A stretch of DNA of 64,000 bases, taken from the NCBI RefSeq assembly GCF_004011695.2, contig NC_082417.1:868001-932000 (forward strand). The letters are read 5' to 3'. The notes beneath the pieces are model-generated. The model saw only the letters and a program-made list of their open reading frames with translations, did no database searches and was not told the origin of the DNA. This document shows, one piece after another, positions 1 through 13,400 of the stretch. Every line of letters starts with the position of its first letter. The first letter of the stretch is position 1. Position numbers and translations under genes: made by a program. This DNA is from Ascochyta rabiei. Its lineage: Eukaryota; Ascomycota; Dothideomycetes; Pleosporales; Didymellaceae.

Positions 1-3000
1 ACTTATAGACAACGCTATAGACTAGAAGATTACTACTACGTCTATAAAGATAAAGCACTAGAATAGTTTACCCTACGTAATAGAATTGCTAAAATAGTAT
101 AATTAAGGATAGAACAAAATGCTAACCTTTAAGATTAGGTTAGATCTGCAAAATAAGCTTACACTAAGACACTAGCTAGTAAGACATCCTAAATACTAGA
201 GGCACCTCTAGGATAACTATAGGGACAAAAGATATTAATAATTAATATAAGTCTAGTTAAAGAATTATACAATATAGAGCTACTAAGCTACCCTCTTAGG
301 AACTCCTTTATCCTTAACTTAGGATTATCAATCTATATTATAAATAATAAGGACTAAATATAAGACCTTACTCTACCTACATTAAACCACTACCTATAGG
401 CAGGAAACTCCTAGGTATAGATATAGGGATATAGCACTCTCTATCTCTATCTATTAAATATAAGCCAACTAACTACTCTTAAACTACACAACGTAGCATA
501 GTGCCTAGACATACTTTGCAACCTTGTCTCTTTCTAACAACTACGTTAACAGGGCATCTAGTAGGACACAAAAGGAGATCTAACTTAGCTTAGATAAGTA
601 GACAACACAGCTATTATATCCTTAGATAAACAACATAGATAATAGGTACTTAGGGAACAGCTATAGACAGTATTTGTAATACAATTAATACAAAGCTAAA
701 TACCTAAGACTGCTACTACTCTGCTATAGCACAAGCAAATAGGGCACTCTAGAGCTGCTACTATTAAACACCGTATCTAACAATCTTAGGGGGTAAGAGT
801 TAGGGGTATTACTACAGTCTAATGTGATACTTGCAGACAAGCTAAGACTAAGAGGTAAATTAGTTAACACTACAAATAAGTAATAAAGGACTAGGAGAAC
901 GTATAGTAATTAACTTCTACTTATATAAAGAAGGAAGCTTTACTAAGAGAAAGAGCTAATTGTTTACTGTTAATAGGCAATCTAGCTTCCTCTAAGACTT
1001 CTATCTTAAAGATAATTAACTAGGAAAGATAATTATCTACTTCCTAGACACTTTTACACAATTCCTTTTAAAAATAATACAAGATCTAGGTTAAGGTAAT
1101 TAAGTGTAATAGTAAAATTACTATAATAAAACTAGAAGTATTAAGATAGTGCGCTACACAATTAATTAGGCTTAAGCCTTCTGCACTAGACACCTAACTA
1201 CAGAATAGAGGTGCTAAACGCTTAGGGGGTATAATAAAAGATAAGGTACGTACTATAAGATTAGACGCAAACCTACTATATAAAATGTAGTTAGAGATTA
1301 TAAGGGCAGCAGTGTACCTTCATAACTAAACACTAAGGTTATTAAATAACTAGAAAAAACCCTATAATGTGTTCCTTACCTATATAGCTTAACTAGCTAG
1401 CCTAAATATATAAAGTAAGAAACTAAACTAGGCATATCTAAAAGTATATAGATATAAAGCCTTTGCTCTTATAAGTAATACCCTTTAAGGAAAGTTATAA
1501 CTCTAGTAACTAGACCTAAGAGTATAGGTAGGATACCTAGTAGGATACTAATCCTTAAACATATATTAGATATAGATTCTAACCTTAGTAAAAGTTATTA
1601 GTATAAGAAATATAATCTTTAATAAGAATACTGTCTTTAGTAGCTAGACTTAGGACCTAATAGACAATCTTATATATAGTACTCTTAAAGAGATAGCAAT
1701 ATAGACAAGAAGCGTAGAGCTTCTACCTCTACCCTAAAATAAGGCTAAAATCTAGTTATTCTATAAGGACAATACTATTACATACTTAAATACTATAGAA
1801 GATTAATTAGGTTATAAAAATAGACAGAAAGCTAGACATATATATCTAACCCCTCCTCTAACTCTGCTACTAGTTGCGTTGTTAATAAACACGTTGTTGT
1901 TATTCTAGTTAGTAAGAGGTAACAGCTAATTAGGAGTTAGCAGGTGGCAGTAGTTAACTGCTAATTAGTTAGAATTAACGCTAGCGCAATCTTAAAAAAC
2001 TTTATAAACTATCTTGTAGAAAGCTACATTTATAGCTAGTATATATAGATAATGCGTAGGCACATACTAGGGTAATAATATTAATAAGGCTAGGTTAAAA
2101 CAAATGCTAATAAAAGGGCTTAAGCCTTATGAAAGCTAACTTCTACTAGAGCTAACAGCACAATTAAACCTAGAGGGCCAACTGCTTTACTAATAGTTTA
2201 AAGAAGCTAAGTAAGAACACCTTAGCAGCTATTAGAACATAAAGTTATAGTCTAAAGTACCCCTAATAAAGACTAAGGTAGTAGGACTCTAGATACTTAA
2301 CTGTATATAGTTATACATGTATAAGCTTAATAACAACTACTACCTACTTAAATATAAGGTGTAACTAGTAGTCTAAGGTAACTAGTAATAAAATATTACT
2401 TCTAAAGATACCTACGCAGTAACACTAGCTAGTAGGTCCTTTAGAATGCTTATAGCAATTTTAGCAGCACATAACTTAGAACTTAAGTAGTTTAATGTTG
2501 TAACCGCCTTTATTTATATATTAATTAACAGAGAGGTCTATATAAGGATGCTACCTAGGTATTAAAAACTAGGCATTGTCCTATAGCTACACAAGGCACT
2601 ATATAGACTAAGAATCTCTCTACTCCTCTAGCAGAAGGAATTTCCATCTACTCTAACAAGCTATAGATTTGCAGTTGTTCCCTATAAACCCTACTGCTTA
2701 CTTAAGAATAGATTTATAATTTTCTCCTATATAGATAATAATATTATAGCTTATTACCTAACTAGAAGATATAAGGCAGATAAGGCCCTTAGATATATTA
2801 CTAACAAATACTCTGTTATAGGAGGAAACAATCTGCAATTATTTCTAGAAGTGGAGATTACCTAAGATTAAGACAACCTAAGGATCCTTCTCTTATAGGC
2901 GTTATACATTAACAAAATTGTCTCCCTAGCAGACGAGACAGACATACGACATAACACACTAATATTAAGTATTAAGCTTCTACTAAATAAAGGGGAAGCT

Positions 3001-3470
3001 GCAGCATTAGAAATTAACAAATACTAAAGAAAGATTAGATCTCTCCTCTTTACTGCAGTTACTACTAGGCCTAATATTGCCTTTACTATATCTAGGCTAG
3101 CATAATTTCTAACTAACCCTAGGCAGCAGTACTATAACGTAGCAGATTAAGTACTATTGTACCTATAAGGGACACAAGACCTATCCCTTACCTTTAGAGG
3201 CAACAAGCACCTAGTAGTTACTAGTAATGTATTATTTACTAATAATACTCTTAATAGGAAGAGCTCTTAAGGATATACTATTAAACTATACAGAGGACTT
3301 ATTACCTAGAGAGCTAATAAATAAGACACAGTTACTACATTAACAACTAAAGTAGAGCTACTTGCCCTAGCACAGGTAGCTAAGAAAGCTATCTTTATCT
3401 TAGAACTATTATTAGAACTTAGCATACACCCCTTATAATTAACAATTATTATTTAATATAATAATACCTA

Positions 3471-5333
3471 ACGTACTCCACAGGTAAGCGGATTAAACGG
3501 GTAAGCGGATTACTCTGCCAAGACCACACCAAATTTCTACCCTATTATAGCTTGCATTAGCCCACTTTGGCCTTGTATACAGTAGTGCAGTACATAATAT
3601 TATTTAGAAACATCTTCTACAGCCTTCTTACATGTACGTAAGTTATGTCTAACGTTGTAGCACTTTATACAGCGTCTTTAGGTTACTTCCCCTCCTTTAG
3701 CGCGCACTCGCTTCTTTGCCTTCTTACCATCACCACGCACCCTAAACTTAGTTAGAGTAGTTAATTAAAGGCCTTCCTTAGCTGTTAGGACTCCCTCCTG
3801 CTGTAATTGCTTTCTTTTATGCAATTTACGTCGCATAGCAGCCTTATTTGCTGCTTGAAGCCTAGTAATCTCCCTTTGAGCTAACACTAGCTTATGCGCT
3901 ACTATAGCTGCGCCTTTAGCAAGCTTTTTAAAGGCCTTAACCATTAAAGTTAGTGAGCTGCTTGCATGCCTTTGAATCCTCTCTTGAACCAGAGTTAATT
4001 GCGACCCTAATTGCAGGGTAGTGCTTGGGGTTTAGGACTGCTAGGGCTTATCTTCTATAGTAGGTAGCGGTAGGGTATGTAGGCGGACATTAAGACCTAT
4101 TATAACCCGTTCTGGGTTAAGGGGGACTATTCTAGCGCCTTAGAAGCCTCCTTAGATATTGCTAGAAGTAAATGTCTCCTTATAGGCGTCTATAAAGCAT
4201 GGTAGGAACTTAGTTTTAGTAATATAAGTAATGTAGTTATGTATAAGATTCTTAGCTTAGCGCCTATATACCTTCTTTAGAGGAGCAAAATAACCTACAT
4301 CTAGTAGTTGTAAGAGGTAAGATAAGTGTAGAGGCATACACAGTGTAACAATCTTTGCTTCCTTACAGTATTGTTAGAAGTTAAGGGAGTTATAGCTCTT
4401 GTGGCTGTTAATAAGGAGCAGCTAGTGTACTCCTTAGGTGCGCGTCTTTGTATAGGCATTAAAGTGCTTTAACTAGTCTAGACCAAGGTTGTTGGTAGTC
4501 CATCCGTTCTTAGAGACTCTAATAACCCAGTTATGGGGCAGATTGTCCTCTTTGTACCAGGCAGAGAGGTGGTTGCGGCCTTTAAAGATGATAAAGGGTA
4601 GGATAGCCTACCCTGTGCCATTAATGCCCTGTATGACCATTGTCTACTCTTAATTGCCCTACTGCACTGCCTTTAGCCGTCCTTAACGCCCTAAGCCTGT
4701 AACAACTACTTCTGTTAATATCTAGCCTATCATAAAGCCTGTCTTATTAAAGTTGTACGTGTTATTGTCCTAGATGCTATACTTAGCGTTAACATTCGCT
4801 ACAAGCCTAAACTAGCCCCTAACAATCTCTAGATCCTTATAGAGGGCTCTCTTGTAGTTGTACTTGCAATTAAACCTTACTTTAAGGTTAGGGCGGCGCT
4901 TAACAAACGTGTTAGGCTAGTTTATGCTAACATAGCCTATATTGTGCTTAGCACGCAAAGAATTAGCTATATTAGCTACAGCAGCTAGCTAAGGGGCAAA
5001 TCCTCGTGCATCCAGCTTAAGGATGTAATTAGCAATCATGTCCTCCTTAGTCTGGTCTATAATCTGTTAAACTGGCGTATAATTAGCTTATGCAGGTTGT
5101 CCTGTGTATTAAGCGTGTAGTGTACTGTAAGGCGCGTTATATATAGCTGCAGCGCGTTATATAGTAAGCGTCACGTCTTGTTTAATTGCCTAGAGCGCAA
5201 GCTGTATCGCAGCTTCTCTTAAGGGCGTAGATTGATGTTGTTGTTGAGGCATTGCGTGGTAAGGTGGAGGTTTGGTGTGGTCTTGGCAGAGTGATCCGCT
5301 CACCCGTTTAATCCGCTCACCCGTGGAGTACGT
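3471..5333 (-). mobile_element. pogo/Fot1-type (Tc1/mariner) DNA transposon 1, 1,863 bp
   Basis: A cut-and-paste element inserted in Copia A. It is flanked by TA on both sides (3,469-3,470 and 5,334-5,335), the expected Tc1/mariner target duplication. It has long terminal inverted repeats of about 65 bp: the left end starts ACGTACTCCACAGGTAAGCG and the right end is its reverse complement with RIP-type differences. Within each TIR a G(T/G)AAGCGGATTA-like module occurs twice. The interior encodes a degraded DDE transposase on the minus strand. Its length is within one base of the element at 33,351-35,214, a related but distinct TIR type. Confidence 0.92.
3620..5252 (-). pseudogene. pogo/Fot1 DDE transposase relic 1
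   Basis: Minus-strand transposase remnant. The start codon is at 5,252-5,250 (MPQQQHQSTPL...), followed by a helix-turn-helix-like N-terminus. The DDE_1 region has the signature NGWTTNNLGLD near 4,500-4,400 (family form: GWTNNELGLEWLKHF). The C-terminus near 3,700-3,620 carries a CCHC zinc-knuckle (C-x2-C-x4-H-x4-C). The frame is cut by many TAG codons that replace Gln or Trp codons. Known members mobilise their own DNA by cut-and-paste. This copy is dead. Confidence 0.85.
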
Positions 5334-5671
5334 TAGACTATCTAATTAATTAATAAGGAAGTCTTAAAACTCTAAACTAAACTACAACATGTAGATATTT
5401 ATAACTACCAGCTGAAATAAGAGGTAAATAAAAGCACTATAATAGTAACCTATGTTCTATCTACTAAGATGTTAGCTAATAGACTTATAAAGGCTCTGCC
5501 TGCAAGCAAGTAGTTAACCTTTCTAAGGTAGCTAGGACTAAAGAAACATACTAAACGAAGAAAGCCAGCTAACACCTAGATAGAATTACTTAACTAAAAG
5601 CTTGCTAACCTAGAGGTATAATAAGAGCTAATTGTGTCTAGCTTTAATAGGGCCTTAAAGCTGAGGGGGTG

Positions 5672-5833
5672 TGTTAGATAACTAACCTTGCTAAGCCAAG
5701 TTAGGGGTTTAGGGTTAACCTTAGTTAACTTAGGGGCTAGCGGCACACACACATATAATGAGCCATTAAGACAGATAATTATAAATTAATCACCTTTATT
5801 ATTATCTTTACACATTAAGCATATTATCTAACA
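5672..5833 (+). repeat. 3' LTR of Copia A
   Basis: This 162-bp direct LTR matches the two LTRs of Copia B (10,114-10,275 and 15,144-15,305, reverse strand) in length and sequence. It has the short inverted ends TGTTAGA / TCTAACA and an internal (CA)n-rich stretch near GCGGCACACACAC. Confidence 0.9.
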
Positions 5834-7530
5834 CACTTATAGTGTCCTAATTATATAAGAGAAGTATAAGACCCCTTATAAAAGTACAATAAGGCTTTTA
5901 TATAACTGCTTAGGAGATCCTAACTAGGAGGAACTCTAATACTCCTCTAGTAGCAGCTATAACCCTTTATTTATCTGTAAAAGGAAGAAAGGATATAAGG
6001 GATCTTAAAAGAGAAGAGTTAAGAGAGAATAGTTATACAGAGCTAACAACAGACTTAGACAATATAGACAAACTCTCTAGTACATAAAAAGAGTTAAGTA
6101 ATGTTAAAATAGGATAAAATAACCTAGAAAAAGACAATATAGCTAAGGAGAAGCGCTTCTAACTTATACTTATAAGGCTAGAAGATAAGGTGTAGGTAAT
6201 TAAAGAATGTTATTATAACCTAATATAAGGACACTTTAGAGTAGAAAGGACCTTAGAGAAGATTTAGCACAGATATACCTTAAAGGGCATTACTAAGGAT
6301 ATATCTAACTACTACCACAACTGCTTAGTATATAGGAGATTAACTGCTACCTAACTCAAACTGTATAGGTTATTATAACCTTTACTAGTGCTAAGCTAAC
6401 TATAGAAGGACGTAATAATAGATTTTATTACAGAATTACCTCCTAGTAAGGTAGCTAGGCTGGTGTTTAACTCTATACTAGTAGTAGTGTGTAAATTAAC
6501 TAAAATATTACACTATATACTAGCTAGGGCTAATTAGAATAGAAAAGATCTAGCGCACGCCTAGATTAGAGAAATTATCTGTTTACACAGTGCGCTAGCA
6601 TAAATTATCTTAGATTAGGAGTTGTTAATAAACTAAAAGACATAGGAAACGTTTAACTACTATTGAAACTTAAGACAAGTCTTAACAGTGGCCTACTATC
6701 CCTAGACAGATGGTTAAACAGAAAGGTAAAATCAGACTCTTAAACAGTACCTACATTGCTACTATACTCTAGAATAAGACAATTAGGCCCTATAGATTTT
6801 AATTACAGAATTTATTTATAATAATAGTATTTACGTATCTATAAATATAACACCCTTTTAAGCCTGTTACAGTATAGATCTAAGAGGTACAGAATAGCCT
6901 ACTTTAGTATTAAAAGGCAGAGAATCTCCCCTTATAAAGGAATTAGCTGCTAGAGTTTTTTCCTAACAGGCTACCTATAAGGTAAATATAGAAAAGTTAA
7001 ATAAGTATTAAAAGAAACACTTAGATAAGAAACAACTACTAGCACCCTATAAAGTAGGTAATAAAGTACTAGTCTCTAGTAAGAATATTAGGACAGTACG
7101 CCTAAAAAAGAAGGTAGACAAGAAATACCTAGAACCTAGGACTATTATAGCCTAGATTAGCCGTAGTGCATATAGAGTAGACCTGCTAGAAATAGAAGAG
7201 ATTTACCTAGTATTCTATACGTTACTACTAGACCTATATATATTAAGAAGTTAACTCCTAACTATATAGGAATAAATATAAAAACCTATAGTTAAGAGGG
7301 AAGAGAAGGTGTAGGATATAGAAAAAGTTCTTAACAGAAGGTAATTAGCTAATAGACAGTAGGAATACCTTATTAAGTAGGACAGATTCCCTAACTTGGA
7401 AAATTCCTAGGAAATTAGCACAAATATTTCTAAAGAAGCGTTAAAATAATACTAGAAAATAATAAAGTAACTGCTTAGACTACGTAATAAGACATTAAGG
7501 TTAAAGTCTAAAAAAGGGGGAGACTAAAAA
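5834..7530 (+). pseudogene. Gypsy G2 integrase and chromodomain relic
   Basis: C-terminal half of a Gypsy pol. I can read the integrase zinc finger at about 6,220-6,350 (GHFGVERTLEKI ... NCLVCRR-like), the catalytic core (degraded DFITELPPSK near 6,420; QTDGQTERQN near 6,710), a GPY/F-like region (KVGNKVLVSSKNI near 7,050) and a chromodomain near 7,310-7,440 ending in an EYLIKQDRFPNLENS-like stretch. TAG stops are frequent. In living chromoviruses the chromodomain directs integration into H3K9-methylated chromatin, consistent with the pile-up of elements here. Non-functional. Confidence 0.85.
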
Positions 7531-7899
7531 GGCTAAATACCTTTAATTGATTTTTTTTTTTCCTATAGGGGATTCTGAATTAATAAGTATTTAATAGTTA
7601 ATGCTAGGGGAAAACATAACCCTACCTAACTTTAAGAAATACAGACTAGCTAAAGCAGATATATTTTAGCCTATTATAGCTAGTTCTAATATAAGGAGAT
7701 AAAGAAAGTTACATGCTATATCATATAGTTATAATTATAAGCAAATATAGGAGAATTAGTATAGAAGAACACCTTTCTAGTATTATTTAGACTATCTAAG
7801 ATTGTAATGCACCTAATTGTTATATTAGCCTAAAACTATCTACTAACTATAAACTTAGGTATTATTAATCTAAACCTTCTATTATAGGGAATATCTACT

Positions 7900-8280
7900 A
7901 ACCATAACTGCTACTATAGGTATAAGTAGTAGCCTTGCAACTATAAGGCTTCTTAGCAGCAGTAGCAGCAGCAGCAGCGTTAGGAGCAGCCTGCTCTGCA
8001 GCTTCTTACTCCTCCTGCTCCTCTTAGAGCTAACTAAGTGTTATTCTAGTACCTGTAATCTAGTACTTTAACTATAAAAGAAGTTAGATATTATTAAAAT
8101 AGGTTAAAACACTCTATAATACTTTCTTACAGGGGGTAATGGGCGCGCCTAGATTAGACTCTCTACTACTCTCCTCTAACATCTTCTTTTGCTTTATATT
8201 AGCCTTAACAGTGCTAGCCTTAGATTAATCTTGCTTCTTAATATAGATACTAGACAAGGTTAACTTACGTGCGTAAGTGT
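7900..8280 (-). pseudogene. antisense Ala/Glu-rich ORF relic in Gypsy G2 3' region
   Basis: Between the chromodomain and the 3' LTR the G-family Gypsy carries a reading frame on the opposite strand. Here it is antisense and degraded. The better preserved twin is at 15,430-15,795. It reads as a basic stretch, then a Gln/Glu-rich segment, then an Ala run encoded by GCT/GCA repeats (7,950-7,995 region), then KKPYSRKA. I do not recognise the family. It could be an additional retroelement protein or the tail of another transposon captured before the two Gypsy copies separated. Confidence 0.4.
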
Positions 8281-8866
8281 TGCTATCATAGAGTGTAAGT
8301 AGGTCTTTCTATAGTAAATAGTTCCTATAAAGGTTAGATTATACTATAATAAGCTAAAAAGAGACAAAATATACTCTTAAATTATACCTAGCAACAAGCT
8401 AGCCTAGTTAATAATAGACTTACCTATTGTGGTCTTCTTATTAATAGACATAGGCGCAGTAGTAGCTGGTTTTACAGAGGTAGTCTTAACGCTAGCTATA
8501 TTAATAATAGCAGCATAAGCAGTAGTAACTACATAACAACTAGAGTGAAGGTACGCTACATTACTAGAAAGCCTTAAATAGCTATTAGCGTACTTATTAG
8601 GGCCCTAAATATGTTAAAAGATGCTAAAACAAGCTAAAAGGAGACAAAACACGTACTAATAGGTAATTCTTATTACTATTATAACACTCTCTACAGCAGT
8701 AGGCCTAGGTATCCCTTTAACGTAGGCTAGTTTACAAAGCTAGGTTAGTAGAGAAACAACAGTCCCTATAGACATTACTATTAGTAATATAGTAGAGATA
8801 GAGCATACAGCACTGCTTAGCAGTCCTACTATTCTTAGCAATGTTAATTTTGCAGTAAGCGGGTAT

Positions 8867-9068
8867 TGTAAAGAGTGTACAAAGCGATTATAAGGGAGGA
8901 TAGGGTTAAAGAGTATAGTAGGTGTATTAAGGTACGTAGTGTGTAGTAATAAGACTAATTACTAGAGTATTAGTAATAATCTCTAACACCTTTATATAGT
9001 CTGGGCTAACTAGCTCTATAGTAGCTCGCCAAGACAGGCAGAGGTACCCCTAGGCCCAGCGCCTAACA
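8867..9068 (-). repeat. 3' LTR of Gypsy G
   Basis: This 202-bp LTR begins TGTTAGGCGCTGGGCCTAGG on the minus strand and ends CTCTTTACA. It is the same length as 31,894-32,095 and 49,490-49,691. It includes a TATATAAAGGTG-like TATA element (reverse strand, around 8,990-9,000). Confidence 0.9.
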
Positions 9069-10113
9069 ATGCCTTCCTTCTCTAGATTATTTAGCTTAAA
9101 TAATAGTATAATTAGTAATACTGTATTATTTTAGCCTAGCTTTAGACGTGTTTACTCTGTCTGTCCTGTTATAGCTAATTCTTACTAGGTTTAGGCGTTT
9201 TAGACGCCTTGTAAGGCTAGATAGGGCTTAATACTAATTCTGCCTTTACCTAGTAAAAGTTAAACAGAAATCCTCTCTTACCTCTTACTTTACCTCTAGG
9301 GTCTAGGCAGCTGTCTGCGCAGTCTAAAGCTCTAACTAGGTAGCTAGCAGCATATAAGCTATCTATACCCCTATTTTTATTAGTTACTACTATATCCTAC
9401 TTTATTTTAGTAAGTACTAACCTATTCTGTCTAGCACTTTTATAAGGATAGCTAAGGGATTTTTTAGGTCTTTCTAGCACGTTCTAACACGTTTTAGCAG
9501 ATAGCGCTGGACAACACGCCCTAGTAACCTTCTTAGACTATTCCTAACCGCTACTGCCTACTACTAACTGTTACTAACTGTTACTAACTACTATTTGCTA
9601 TAGCTGTTATGTCTATACCTGCTCGCTATATGATTAACATTGCTAAGAATAGTAGGACTGCTAAGCAGTGCTGTATGCTCTATCTCTACTATATTACTAA
9701 TAGTAATGTCTATAGGGACTGTTATTTCTCTACTAACCTAGCTTTATAGGGTAGCCTGCGTTATAGCGACGCCTAGGCCTACTAATACAGAGAGTGTTAT
9801 AATAGCAATAAGAAATGCCTGTTAGTACGTGTTTTGTCTCCTTTTAGCTTATTTTAGCATCTTTTAATATATTCAGGGCCCTAATAAGTACGCTAACAGC
9901 TATTAAAGGCTTCCTAGCAATATAGCGCGCCTTTACTCTAGTTATTACGTAGTTATTACTGCTTATACTGCTATTATTAATATAGCTAGCGTTAAGACTA
10001 ACTCTATAACACCTGCGACTACTGCGCCTATGTCTATTAATAAGAAGACTACAATAGGCAAGTCTATTGTTAACTAGGCTAGCTTGTTGCTAGGTATAAT
10101 TTAAGAGTATGTT

Positions 10114-10275
10114 TGTTAGATAATATACTTAATGTGCAAAGATGATAATAAAGGTGATTAATTAATAATTATCTGTCTTAATGGCTCATTTTATGTGTGT
10201 GTGCCGCTAGCCCCTAAGTTAACTAAGGTTAACCCTAAATCCCTAACTTGGCTTAGCAAGGTTGGTTATCTAACA
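10114..10275 (-). repeat. 3' LTR of Copia B
   Basis: A 162-bp LTR starting TGTTAGATAATATACTT on the plus strand and ending TTATCTAACA. The adjoining purine-rich tract on the minus strand (AAGGGGGTG) is the expected polypurine primer site. Confidence 0.92.
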
Positions 10276-10439
10276 CACCCCCTTAGCTTTAAAGCCCTAT
10301 TAAAGCTAGACATAATTAGCTCTTATTATACCTCTAGGTTAGCAAGCTTTTAGTTAAGTAATTCTATCTAGGTGTTAGGTAGCTTTCTTTGTTTAGTATG
10401 TTTCTTTAGTCCTAGCTGCCTTAGAAAGGTTAACTACTT

Positions 10440-13400
10440 GCTTGTAGGCTGAGCCTTTGTAAGTCTGTTAGCTAATATCTTAGTAGATAGGACATAGGTT
10501 ACTGTTATAGTGCCTTTGTTTGCCTCTTATTACAGCTAGTAGTTATAAATGTCTACATGTTGTAGTTTAGTTTAGAGTTTTAAGACTTCCTTATTAATTA
10601 ATTAGATAGTCTAGGTATTATTATATTAAATAGTAATTATTAATTATAAGAGGTGTATGCTAAGTTCTAACAATAGTTGTAAGATAAAGATAGCTTCCTT
10701 AGCTACCTGTGCTAGGGCAAGTAGCTCTACTTTAGTTATTAATATAGTAACTGTATCTTGTTTATTAGCTCTCTAGGTAATAAGTCCTCTATATAGTTTA
10801 ATAGTATATCCTTAGAAGCTCTTCCTATTAAGAGTATTATTAGCAAATAATGCATTACTAGTAACTACTAGGTGCTTGTTACCTCTAAAGGTAAGGGACA
10901 GGTCTTGTGTCCCTTGTAGGTATAATAGTACTTAATCTGCTGCGTTATAGTGCTGCTGTCTAAGGTTAGTTAGAAATTATGCCAGCCTAGATATAGTAAA
11001 GGTAACATTTAGCCTAGTAGTAACTGCAGTAAAGAGCAGAGATCTAATCTTTCTTTAGTATTTGTTAATTTCTAATGCTGCAGCTTCCCCTTTATTTAGT
11101 AGAAGCTTAATACTTAATATTAGTGTGTTATGTTATATGTCTGTCTTATCTGCTAGAGAGATAATTTTGTTAATATATAACGCCTTGAAGAAGATAATCC
11201 TTAGGTTGTCTTAATCTTAGGTTATCTCTACTCCTAGGACCTATTACAGATTATTTCCTCCTATAACAGAGTATTTGTTAGTAATATAGCTAAGGGCCTT
11301 ATCTGCCTTATATCTTCTAGTTAGGTAATAAGCTATAATAATATTATTCATATAGAAGAAAATTATAACTCTATTCTTAAGTAAGCAGCAGGGTTTATAG
11401 GGAACAACTGCAAATCTATAGCTTGTTAGAGTAGATGTAAATTCCTTCTGCTAGAGGAGTAGAGAGATTCTTAGTCTATATAGTGCCTGATGTAGCTATA
11501 GGACTATACCTAGTTTCTAATACCTATGTAGCATCCTTATATAGACCTCTCTGTTAATTAATATATAAATAAAGGCGTTTATAATATTAAAATACTTAAG
11601 TTCTAGGTTATATGCTGGTAAAATTGCTCTAAGTATTCTAAAGGACCTGCTAGCTAGTGTTGCTGCGTAAGTATCTTTAGAAGTAATGTTTTATTACTAG
11701 TTACCTTAGACTACTAGTTACGCTTTATATTTAAGTAGGTAGTAGTTCTTATTAAGCTTGTACGTGTATACGTACATACAGTTAAGTACCTAGTGTCCTG
11801 CTACCTTAGTCTTTGTTAGAGGTACTTTAGACTATAACTTAATAGTCTAATAGCTGCTAAGGTGTTCTTACTTAGCTTCTTTAAACTATTAGTAAAGTAG
11901 GTAGTCCTCTAGGTTTAATTGTGCTGTTAGCTCTAGTAGGAGTTAGCTTTAATAAGGCTTAAGCCGTTTTATTAGCATTTATTTTAACCTAGCCTTATTA
12001 TTATTATTGCCCTAGTATATGCCTATATATCTACCTTATATGCTAGCTATAAATACAGCTTTCTACAGGATAGTTTATAAAGTTCCTTAAGAATGCGCTA
12101 GCGTTAATTCTAACTAATTAGCAGTTAACTAGTACTACCTGCTAACTCCTAATTAGCTGTTACCTCTTATTAACTAGAATTATAATAATGTGTTTATTAA
12201 CAACGTAACTAGTAGTAGAGTTAGAGGAGGGGTTAGATATATATGTCCAGCTTTCTGTCTATTTTTATAACCTAATTAATCTTCTGTAGTATTTAAGTAT
12301 GTAATAGTGTTGTCCTTATAGAATAACTAGATTTCAGCCTTATTTTAGGGTAGAGGTAGAAGCTTTACGCTTCTTGTCTATATTGCTATCTCTTTAAGAG
12401 TGCTATACATAAGATTGTCTATTAGGTTCTAAGTCTAGCTACTAAAGACAGTATCCTTATTAAAGATTATATCTCTTATTCTAATAACTTTTACTAAGGT
12501 TAGAATCTATATCTAATATATATTTAAGGATTAGTATCCTACTAGGTATCCTACCTATGCTCTTAGGTCTAGTTGCTGAAGTTGTAACTTTCCTTAAAGG
12601 GTATTACTTATAAGAGTAAAGGCTTTACATTTATATACTTTTAGATATACCTAGTTTAGTTTCCTACTTTATATGTTTAGGCTAGCTAGTTAAGCTGTAT
12701 AGGTAAAGAACATATTATAGGGTGTTTTCTAGTTGTTTAATAACCTTAGTGTTTAGTTATGTAGGTATACTACTGCCTTTATAATCCCTAGCTATATTTC
12801 CTATAGTAGGTTTACGTCTAATCTTATAGTGTATGCCTTATCTTTTATTACACCCCTTAAGCGTTTAGCACCTCTGTTCTGTGCTTAGGTGTCTAGTATA
12901 GAAGGCTTAAGCCTAATTAATTATGTAGCACACTATCTTAATACTTCTAGGTTTATTGTAGTAATTTTACTATTACACTTAATTACCTTAACCTAGATCT
13001 TGTATTGTTTTAACAGGAATTATGTAAGAGTGTGTAGGAAGTAGATAATTGTCTTTCCTAGTTAATTATCTTTAAAATAGAAGTCCTAGAGGAAGCTAGA
13101 TTGCCTGTTAATAGTAGGTAATTATCTCTTTTCCTTAGTAAAGCTTCCTTCTTTATATAAGTGGAAGTTAATTACTATACATTCCCCTAGTCCTTTATTA
13201 CTTGTTTGTAGTGTTTAACTAATTTACCTCTTAGTCTTAGCTTATCTGTAAGTATTACATTAGACTGTAGTAATACCTCTAACTCTTACCCCCTAAGATT
13301 ATTAGATAAGGTGTTTAATAGTATCAGCTCTAGGGTGCCCTATTTGCTTGTGCTATAGTAGAGCAGTAGCAGTCTTAGGTGTTTAGCTTTGTGTTAATTA

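Larger units (their letters stand above)
1..5530 (+). pseudogene. Copia A gag-pol relic (protease, integrase, reverse transcriptase, RNase H)
   Basis: Plus-strand coding remnant of a Copia polyprotein with many in-frame TAG/TAA stops. In order I can read: the CxxC-type gag finger near the window start; the protease motif around 325-360 (Ser-x-x-His-Ile-Cys-like, degraded); the integrase HHCC zinc finger at about 730-850 (HKxxGH ... CDTC); the integrase core up to about 1,500; and reverse transcriptase at about 2,280-3,000, whose YVDD box at 2,730-2,760 now reads Y-I-D-N. RNase H starts near 3,200 and resumes at 5,336 after the pogo/Fot1 insertion. Non-functional. The family assignment rests on domain order (integrase before RT), diagnostic of Copia. 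Confidence 0.85.
1..5833 (+). mobile_element. Copia LTR retrotransposon A, left end outside window, RIP-degraded
   Basis: A Ty1/Copia element on the plus strand, of the same family as the complete minus-strand copy at 10,114-15,305. The first bases of the window match the gag zinc-finger region of that copy (its 14,030-14,090 in reverse), so about 1.2 kb of the 5' end lies outside. It ends with a 162-bp 3' LTR at 5,672-5,833 that begins TGTTAGATAAC and ends ATTATCTAACA, preceded by a purine tract (TGAGGGGGTG). It is inserted into Gypsy G2, whose integrase coding begins just after it. A pogo/Fot1 element at 3,471-5,333 interrupts it near the end of pol. The left TSD partner cannot be seen. Confidence 0.9.
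5834..8866 (+). mobile_element. Gypsy G2, first visible segment (integrase to 3' region)
   Basis: Plus-strand Ty3/Gypsy chromovirus. Its upstream part is cut off by Copia A at 5,834. It continues to 8,866, where the sister element G is inserted with 5-bp TSD GGTAT (8,862-8,866 and 32,096-32,100). The element then resumes at 32,096. The whole segment is the mirror image of 9,635-10,113 plus 15,306-17,838, which belongs to G. The two copies therefore form a long imperfect inverted repeat. Confidence 0.85.

Noticed and set aside
7960..8000. CRISPR-like or microsatellite locus at AGCAGCAGCAGCAGC
   Set aside because: The short triplet run is the coding repeat for the alanine tract of the antisense relic, also present at 15,690-15,722. 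No spacer-repeat pattern exists, and CRISPR is not expected in a fungus.
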